11,674 nucleotides of DNA from Alteromonadaceae bacterium (GTDB taxonomy: Bacteria; Pseudomonadota; Gammaproteobacteria; Pseudomonadales; Oleiphilaceae). Positions 7,078 through 11,674 of the stretch are shown here, piece after piece; within the stretch, counting starts at the first letter, position 1, and the number at the start of each line of letters is the position of its first letter. Both the position numbers and the translations under genes were made by a program. Below the pieces are notes generated by a model, which saw nothing but the letters and a program-made list of their open reading frames with translations, did no database searches and was not told where the DNA came from. The stretch spans positions 1 to 11,674 of the forward strand of contig JABXHG010000595.1 in assembly GCA_013393545.1 (NCBI GenBank), given 5' to 3'.

Positions 7078-8530
7078 ACCAGCTCCGGCCGTCACGGGTA
7101 ATCATGGCAATGGAGGCCACCGGCCCCCAGGTACCCGCGGCGTAGCGCTTGGGGGCGTCACCGCTGTCGTGCCAGTTGGCAATGATCTGGTCGACCCACC
7201 GCCAGGCGTGTTCCACCTCGTCCCGGCGCACAAACAGGTATTGGTTATTGCGAAAAATTTCCCACAGCAAACGCTCGTAGGCATCGGGTATCCGCTCGGT
7301 TTCAAAGGTCTCCGAAAACGTCAATTCCAGCGGCCCCTGGCGCAGGCGCATACCCTTGTCCAGGCCCTGGTCCTTGGTGAGTATACGTAGCGACATGCCC
7401 TCATCAGGCTGCAGGCGGATAATCAGCTTGTTGTTGGCCAGGTGTTTCTGGTCCGGGTCGAAAATGTAGTGTGGCGCCGGCTTGAAGTGAATCACGATCT
7501 GGGAATACTTCTCCGGCAGGCGCTTGCCCGTACGGATATAAAACGGCACCCCCGCCCAGCGCCAGTTGTCGATTTCCGCCTTCAGCGCGACGAACGTCTC
7601 GGTGTTGCTGCGGCCGTCTGCGCCCTCTTCCTCACGGTAACCGGGTACCGGCCGACCTTCGCTGGTACCCGCTGTGTACTGACCGCGCACCACGTATTGT
7701 TCCATCATGTCTGGCGTTATCTGCTTGAGCGCCTTAAGCACTTTCACCTTTTCATCGCGAATACTGTCTGCGGACAAATCCGGAGGCGGGTCCATGGCGA
7801 TCAGGCACAGCAGCTGTAGCAGATGGCTCTGCACCATATCGCGTAATTGTCCGGCCTGGTCAAAATAGCCCCACCGGCCCTCAATACCCACGCTTTCAGC
7901 CACGGTAATTTCCACGTGGGAGATATGGTTCTGATCCCATTGGGAGGCAAACAGATTGTTGGCGAAACGAAGAGCAATCAGGTTCTGCACCGTTTCCTTG
8001 CCCAGATAGTGGTCAATCCGGAACAGTTGGTTTTCCCGGTAGACTTCGGCCAACTCGTCATTGATTACCCGGGACGATGCCAGGTCGTGGCCAATGGGTT
8101 TTTCCACCACCACCCGAGTGCGCTCGGTGCAACAATCCTGGGCTCGCAGATTGCGGGCAATCACGCCGTACATGGTCGGCGGGGTCGCCATGTAGACAAT
8201 CAGTTCGTGCTCTGGTCTGTGCCATTCGTTAAGCGCGGAAAACCCGTCAGTATCGGTGAAATCCAGTCGGTAGTAATCCACCCGCTGAACAAACGCCCGC
8301 AGTGCGTCGGTGTCGGTACAGCCGGTTTCTTCCCGCAAGACCTCTGCCAGTTCCCTGCGTAGCAGATCGGTATCCAGATCCCGCCGGGCGATGGCCAGAA
8401 TCCGGTTGTCCGGCGCCAGCAAGCCTGCCTGGTTGAGCTGGAACAGCGCCGGAAACAGCTTCCGCTGCGCCAGGTTACCCAGCGCTCCGAATATCATCAG
8501 GTTACAAGGGTCGGTGTGCATACCCACCAC
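7064..8530 (-). CDS. zwf: Glucose-6-phosphate 1-dehydrogenase
   Basis: A 488-residue enzyme that oxidises glucose-6-phosphate to 6-phosphogluconolactone with NAD(P)+. It feeds both the ED and oxidative pentose-phosphate routes, in the cytosol. The N-terminal dinucleotide-binding motif is IFGALGNLA (13-21), EKPIGHD is at 143-149, the substrate signature RIDHYLGKE at 171-179, and the presumed catalytic histidine H236 is in QSHLLQLL. The C-terminus is nearly identical to E. coli ([19 protein letters not shown]). The start is uncertain. GTG at 8530 has AAAGGA 6 nt upstream and gives 488 residues, while an in-frame ATG at 8521 is 15 nt from that site and gives 485. It is first in zwf-pgl-eda and divergent from hexR. 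The Asn in GALGNLA, where Asp is usual (GxxGDL), is unusual. Confidence 0.97.
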   Translation of the reverse strand: MVGMHTDPCNLMIFGALGNLAQRKLFPALFQLNQAGLLAPDNRILAIARRDLDTDLLRRELAEVLREETGCTDTDALRAFVQRVDYYRLDFTDTDGFSALNEWHRPEHELIVYMATPPTMYGVIARNLRAQDCCTERTRVVVEKPIGHDLASSRVINDELAEVYRENQLFRIDHYLGKETVQNLIALRFANNLFASQWDQNHISHVEITVAESVGIEGRWGYFDQAGQLRDMVQSHLLQLLCLIAMDPPPDLSADSIRDEKVKVLKALKQITPDMMEQYVVRGQYTAGTSEGRPVPGYREEEGADGRSNTETFVALKAEIDNWRWAGVPFYIRTGKRLPEKYSQIVIHFKPAPHYIFDPDQKHLANNKLIIRLQPDEGMSLRILTKDQGLDKGMRLRQGPLELTFSETFETERIPDAYERLLWEIFRNNQYLFVRRDEVEHAWRWVDQIIANWHDSGDAPKRYAAGTWGPVASIAMITRDGRSWYEEA

Positions 8531-8711
8531 TATTCATCCTTTCAGGTCCGCCGGGATTGGCGGTTATGTGGTAACTTTAGCTAAATATTTTCCGAAAATC
8601 TCGATCAGCACCACGAAAAACCAAACATTTGACGCTTTTACTACCCAACAAGCCACGTCATCAGGGTATACTGTACGCCAGCGAACACAACCTGACAGGA
8701 GCTCACAGCTA
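8531..8711. promoter_or_regulatory. Divergent zwf/hexR control region with three adjacent dyads
   Basis: This 181-bp gap separates the two divergent genes. Three small dyads adjoin one another: GTTA-TGTGG-TAAC (8563-8575), the perfect palindrome TTTAGCTAAA (8576-8585), and ATTTTC-C-GAAAAT (8587-8599). They lie in an AT-rich patch about 35-70 bp before the zwf start, a likely place for a repressor operator. HexR is the obvious candidate from family knowledge, but its published consensus TGTAATTAAATTACA is not present as such. A TATACT (8667-8672) may be the hexR -10 box, though its -35 is poor. The hexR Shine-Dalgarno is AGGAG at 8697-8701. Confidence 0.5.
8548..8563 (-). promoter_or_regulatory. 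Small hairpin in the zwf 5' leader
   Basis: On the minus strand the arms CCGCC and GGCGG enclose the loop AATCCC. The 3' arm ends five bases before the AAAGGA ribosome site of zwf (8542-8537). The stem is all G-C and could form in the leader RNA, so it might modulate ribosome access. There is no U-tract, so it is not a terminator. Function is inferred from position only. Confidence 0.35.
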
Positions 8712-9584
8712 ATGGTGGATCACAGCAGCCGCAGAGACGATAACCTGATCGATCAGATCCAGGAGCGACTGCCGCGCCTGAACAAATCCGAGCGTAAAGT
8801 GGCCGAAGCCATTCTGCGGGACCCCAGTGCCGCAACCCGTTACAGCATTGCCGCCCTGGCCAGGGCTGCCGACGTCAGCGAGCCCACGGTGAACCGGTTC
8901 TGTCGTGGCTTCTCGGCCACCGGTTTTCCGGATTTTAAAATTCGACTCGCACAAAGCATCGCCACCGGCACACCCTATGTCGGGCAGAACATTGAGCCGG
9001 ACGATACCGTTTCCGAGTTTACCGATAAAATCATGCTGACCACCATCGCCAGCCTGGACAAAGCCCGCCAGTCCCTGGACCCGGAGGCCATCGCCACGGT
9101 GGTCGATTACCTGATTCAGGCCAAACAGATCAGCTTTTTCGGCACTGGCGGCTCCGCCTCGGTGGCCATGGACGCCCAACACAAGTTTTTCCGCTTCAAC
9201 ATTCCGGTGTCTTTCTACGACGACACCCTGATGCAGCGCATGCTGGCCGCCGGCGCGAACGTAGGAGATGCCATTGTGCTGATCTCCTACACCGGCCGCA
9301 CCCGTGAAACGGTGGAGATCGCCCACCTGGCCCGCAGCAATGGCGCCACGGTGATCGGCATCACCAACCCGGACTCCCCTCTTGCCGAGGCCTGTACGGC
9401 GGTGCTGGGCGTAACCGCGCCGGAAGATACCGAAGTGTACATGCCCATGACCTCGCGCATTATCCAGCTGGCAGTGATTGATGTTCTGGCCACCGGCGTG
9501 ACCCTGAAACGCGGACCGGACTTCCTCGAGCACCTGCGCAAGATCAAGGAAAGCCTCAAACCAACCCGCTTCCCACTTCAGTAG
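8712..9584 (+). CDS. hexR: HexR, KDPG-responsive transcriptional regulator (RpiR family)
   Basis: A 290-residue repressor of central carbohydrate genes. In relatives HexR binds near zwf, edd, eda, gap and pyk genes and is released by KDPG. The N-terminal RpiR helix-turn-helix covers about 12-85, with [13 protein letters not shown] and the recognition segment [13 protein letters not shown] (55-67). A SIS sugar-phosphate domain follows (about 125-265), with [11 protein letters not shown] (142-152) and [11 protein letters not shown] (191-201). It is close to E. coli HexR (289 residues) over its length, including GFPDFK, KFFRFN and [11 protein letters not shown] chose the ATG at 8712 with AGGAG 10 nt upstream. 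The frame is open back to 8310, but that part is antisense to zwf and unlike HexR. It is divergent from zwf and ends at its own terminator. Confidence 0.95.
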   Translation: MVDHSSRRDDNLIDQIQERLPRLNKSERKVAEAILRDPSAATRYSIAALARAADVSEPTVNRFCRGFSATGFPDFKIRLAQSIATGTPYVGQNIEPDDTVSEFTDKIMLTTIASLDKARQSLDPEAIATVVDYLIQAKQISFFGTGGSASVAMDAQHKFFRFNIPVSFYDDTLMQRMLAAGANVGDAIVLISYTGRTRETVEIAHLARSNGATVIGITNPDSPLAEACTAVLGVTAPEDTEVYMPMTSRIIQLAVIDVLATGVTLKRGPDFLEHLRKIKESLKPTRFPLQ

Positions 9585-9623
9585 CCGGTCATCGCCAGTA
9601 ACGGTCTGTGCAAAGCCGCAGAC

Positions 9624-9657
9624 AAAAAAAGGGTGCCAGAAACGGCACCCTTTTTTT
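9624..9657. terminator. Symmetrical (bidirectional) intrinsic terminator between hexR and ppiD
   Basis: Seven A (9624-9630), arm GGGTGCC (9631-9637), loop AGAAAC (9638-9643), arm GGCACCC (9644-9650) and seven T (9651-9657). A further CAGAC (9619-9623) can pair with GTCTG (9660-9664) across a 2-nt offset. It sits between the convergent hexR and ppiD stops and has a U-tract on both strands, so it can end both transcripts. Confidence 0.93.
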
Positions 9658-9683
9658 GTGTCTGAACCGCTGTACTCTGGCGA

Positions 9684-11522
9684 TCAGTTACGCTCGATTT
9701 CCGCGTTGTTACGCAGGAACTGCTGGTAGGCCTGGTATTCCCGTTGCCCCTCCAGTTGCGCCAGAAAATCGCGCAGCTGCCGGAATTCGGCGTCATCACG
9801 GTCTACCTCGGGCTGACTCACCGCTTCCAGGGCGATAACGCTGGCCTGGCCATCGCCCACGTAAGTGCCAACGGTGGCCTCACCCTGCTCCGGACGCTTC
9901 ATGGAGAACACCTTCTCCACCACACCCAGAGCCAGCGGCAGGCCGGCGCGACCTTGATCCTGGAAAGCCTGCCATTGGCCTGCCATGGGCTGTTCACCAG
10001 CCTCGACACGCTCTGCCAAAGTCTGCGCCTGGCTGGCCAGTGCTTCGCGAATCTTGCGATCACGTACGGTGGCACGAATGTCGTCGCGAACCTCAACCAA
10101 TTCTTGCTGCTTCGGTTCGTGGTATTCCCGCACACGGGCCACCACCGACAAATTTTCCTCAACGTCGATCAGCTCGGTATTATAACCGCCTTCCAGCACA
10201 TCGCCGGAATACAGCTGGCGAACAAGGCCGGCATGGTCAAACGGACCAGGACCACCGTCACGGGTAACACCTTCTACTGTTTGCACTTCCAGGCCCAGTT
10301 CCTGCGCAGGCCCTTGCAGATCGTCAGCAGCATAGGCGGCATCCGCCAGTTGCGCGCGAGCCTCGGCGAAACGCTCACGAGCCTTGCTGCGGGCCAGTTC
10401 CTGGCGGAGTTCGCCGGCCAGCTGATCAAATGCCGGCGGCTCGGTACGACGAACCTCCTGGAGTTTGATCAGGTGCACGCCAAAATCCGTTTCAACCGGC
10501 GCCGACACCTCCCCTTCTTCCAGAGCGAACAGGGCTTGTTCGAAGGATTCATCAAACACGTCACGGCCGGCGAAGCCAAGATCACCGCCTTCACGGGCCG
10601 ATACCGTATCGGTGGAGTATTCCTCCGCCAGATCGGCAAAGGCATCACCTTCTTCCAGCCGTTGCTGAATGGTGGCCAGGGTTTCCTGCTCACCGGCATC
10701 CACCAGAATATGGGAAGCGCGGCGCTCTTCCCGGGCGTAGGCTTCGGCCTGCTCGTCATAATATTCCCGCAGCTCCTGCTCGGATACCTCCACGGTGTCG
10801 GCCAGTGCTTCCAGGGAGAGGGTGAGATAGGCAGCATCCACCTGTTCTGGCAGGCGGAATTGCTCCTGATTCTCCTGATAGTAGCTTTCGATGTCGGCAT
10901 CGGTGACTTCCACATCCCCGGCCACAGCTTCGGAGGACAGGGTCAGCACCCGGAAATCACGGGTCTGGTCCTGAATCGCCAGAAGCTGCTCGGCGTTTTG
11001 CGGAGCAATCAAGGCGCTTTGTGCAATGGCGTTGCGGATCTGGTTCACCACATAGCTCTTGCGCATCATTTCCCGGAATTCCGTCACGCCCATGCCGGCA
11101 TTACGCACTGCCGACACGAAGCGGTCGCGATTGAACTGGCCGTCTACCTGGAATTGAGGCATCCGGGTAATCAGCGCGTCGATGTCCTGCTCGGTCAGCT
11201 CCAGGCCCTGGTTCTGGGCATCCTGGCTCAATACCGATTCCACGATCAGCCCTTCAAGCACGTCCTGGCGAATCTGGTCGTCGTCCAGCAAGGACGGATC
11301 GGGGTTGTCCATTTGCTGCAAACGCTGCTGGCTTTCCATCTGAACCGTGCGCAGGAACTCACGCTCCGTGATGTCGTTACCGTTTACCGATGCCACGGAC
11401 GGTTCGCCGGAAAAGCCGCCAATAATGGCATCCATCCCCCAGATCGACAGCGAAATAATCAGAAGGCCAACGATAATCTTGGCAATGGTACCTTGGGCAT
11501 TCGCCCGAATGTCTTGAAGCAT
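9684..11522 (-). CDS. ppiD: Membrane-anchored periplasmic peptidyl-prolyl isomerase/chaperone PpiD
   Basis: A 612-residue inner-membrane protein with a large periplasmic part that helps newly exported proteins fold. In E. coli PpiD works near the Sec translocon. The N-terminus has the order typical of PpiD: a short charged segment (MLQDIRANAQG), one membrane helix (about 12-35, IAKIIVGLLIISLSIWGM) and the early VNGNDITEREF segment. A SurA-like chaperone region (about 40-225) precedes one parvulin (PpiC) domain at about 266-358, with ERRASHILV, EGGDLGFAGR and FGVHLIKL. The C-terminal half is acidic. E. coli PpiD is 623 residues. The ATG at 11522 has GGGA about 5 nt upstream. The parvulin domain of E. 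coli PpiD has little isomerase activity, so a chaperone role is likelier. Upstream signals suggest hupB as its neighbour, as in many gammaproteobacteria. Confidence 0.95.
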   Translation of the reverse strand: MLQDIRANAQGTIAKIIVGLLIISLSIWGMDAIIGGFSGEPSVASVNGNDITEREFLRTVQMESQQRLQQMDNPDPSLLDDDQIRQDVLEGLIVESVLSQDAQNQGLELTEQDIDALITRMPQFQVDGQFNRDRFVSAVRNAGMGVTEFREMMRKSYVVNQIRNAIAQSALIAPQNAEQLLAIQDQTRDFRVLTLSSEAVAGDVEVTDADIESYYQENQEQFRLPEQVDAAYLTLSLEALADTVEVSEQELREYYDEQAEAYAREERRASHILVDAGEQETLATIQQRLEEGDAFADLAEEYSTDTVSAREGGDLGFAGRDVFDESFEQALFALEEGEVSAPVETDFGVHLIKLQEVRRTEPPAFDQLAGELRQELARSKARERFAEARAQLADAAYAADDLQGPAQELGLEVQTVEGVTRDGGPGPFDHAGLVRQLYSGDVLEGGYNTELIDVEENLSVVARVREYHEPKQQELVEVRDDIRATVRDRKIREALASQAQTLAERVEAGEQPMAGQWQAFQDQGRAGLPLALGVVEKVFSMKRPEQGEATVGTYVGDGQASVIALEAVSQPEVDRDDAEFRQLRDFLAQLEGQREYQAYQQFLRNNAEIERN

Positions 11523-11584
11523 GTTGTTCCCGAATTCCTGTTCAAGGTCCTGGAGGCGTTCCAGGGATGGCGTCTATGTAACGC
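11523..11584 (-). promoter_or_regulatory. ppiD leader with a small hairpin
   Basis: The 62 bp between the upstream terminator and the ppiD ATG should hold the ppiD promoter if that terminator is efficient. I see no strong -35/-10 pair. A hairpin with 6-bp arms CCTGGA and TCCAGG (11549-11565, 5-nt loop) lies about 27 bp before the start codon and may form in the leader RNA. Confidence 0.3.
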
Positions 11585-11616
11585 AAAAAGGCGCACCCGG
11601 TTACGGGATGCGCCTT
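11585..11616 (-). terminator. Intrinsic terminator of the gene upstream of ppiD
   Basis: Read on the minus strand, AAGGCGCA (11616-11609) pairs with TGCGCCTT (11595-11588), and inner CCC and GGG pair with a one-base bulge. TTTTT (11589-11585) follows. The orientation ends transcription coming from the right edge on the minus strand, about 45 bp past the stop codon at 11662-11664. Confidence 0.8.
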
Positions 11617-11661
11617 GAATTCCTGCAACAGCCCCCGCTGAAGAGAACTGTCAAAGAGCCT

Positions 11662-11674
11662 TTACTTAACGGCG
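11662..11674 (-). CDS. Possible 3' end of hupB (DNA-binding protein HU-beta), partial
   Basis: Read on the minus strand from the right edge, the last codons would be GCC GTT AAG TAA, giving AVK and stop. HU-beta proteins commonly end in a stretch like ALKDAV plus one residue, and hupB is the usual gene immediately upstream of ppiD in E. coli and Pseudomonas. A terminator follows at the right distance. Only three codons are visible, so the identity rests on context. Confidence 0.35.

Noticed and set aside
8671..8690. LexA-like box (CTGT followed by a possible ACAG half)
   Set aside because: The second half-site is absent at the required spacing.
8310..8711. In-frame N-terminal extension of hexR by 134 codons
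   Set aside because: It overlaps the zwf 5' end in antisense, does not resemble any HexR, and the ATG at 8712 has a ribosome site and gives the normal family length.
9744..11618. A 624-codon open frame on the plus strand, longer than ppiD itself
   Set aside because: It is antisense to ppiD, whose protein shows a clear membrane anchor and parvulin domain. The antisense product is rich in His, Gln, Gly and Leu, has no recognisable domain and mirrors ppiD codon bias. Long antisense frames are common in GC-rich genes.
1..11674. Mobile elements, CRISPR arrays, tRNA or rRNA genes
   Set aside because: I saw no transposase or integrase product, no regularly spaced repeats, and no tRNA or rRNA signature on either strand.

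Overview
No previously undescribed system is evident in this window. It reads as a conserved chromosomal core region of a moderately GC-rich marine-type gammaproteobacterium. The proteins resemble those of Marinobacter and its relatives and of Pseudomonas more than those of enteric bacteria, but this placement is a judgement from remembered protein sequences, not a search. There is no insertion sequence, phage, CRISPR array, tRNA or rRNA.

The centre (about 1.7-9.6 kb) is an Entner-Doudoroff (ED) block. zwf, pgl and eda lie head to tail on the minus strand (8530 down to 5687). They turn glucose-6-phosphate into 6-phosphogluconate and split 2-keto-3-deoxy-6-phosphogluconate (KDPG) into pyruvate and glyceraldehyde-3-phosphate. 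The dehydratase that makes KDPG, edd, is in a separate minus-strand unit (4151 down to 2337) that also carries a small Fe-S-type uracil-DNA glycosylase gene. Pyruvate kinase (pyk, plus strand) sits between the two units, divergent from edd and convergent with eda. The likely local regulator, the KDPG-responsive repressor hexR, is divergent from zwf. The 8531-8711 region between them carries three adjacent small dyads that are good operator candidates. No glucokinase, gluconate kinase, GAP dehydrogenase or sugar transporter is in the window.

Flanks. On the left, after a 296-bp gene-free stretch, is an orphan periplasmic substrate-binding protein of the branched-chain amino acid/amide type (404-1654, plus), ended by a symmetrical terminator shared with the convergent glycosylase unit. 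On the right, hexR converges on ppiD (9684-11522, minus), a membrane-anchored periplasmic folding factor, again with a symmetrical terminator between. Upstream of ppiD a terminator hairpin and the last codons of another minus-strand gene fit the 3' end of hupB, the usual neighbour of ppiD.

The points most worth a second look are the coupling of a DNA repair gene to edd, the dyad cluster between zwf and hexR with word matches in the edd/pyk gap, and the 4-bp convergent junction of pyk and eda without a terminator.
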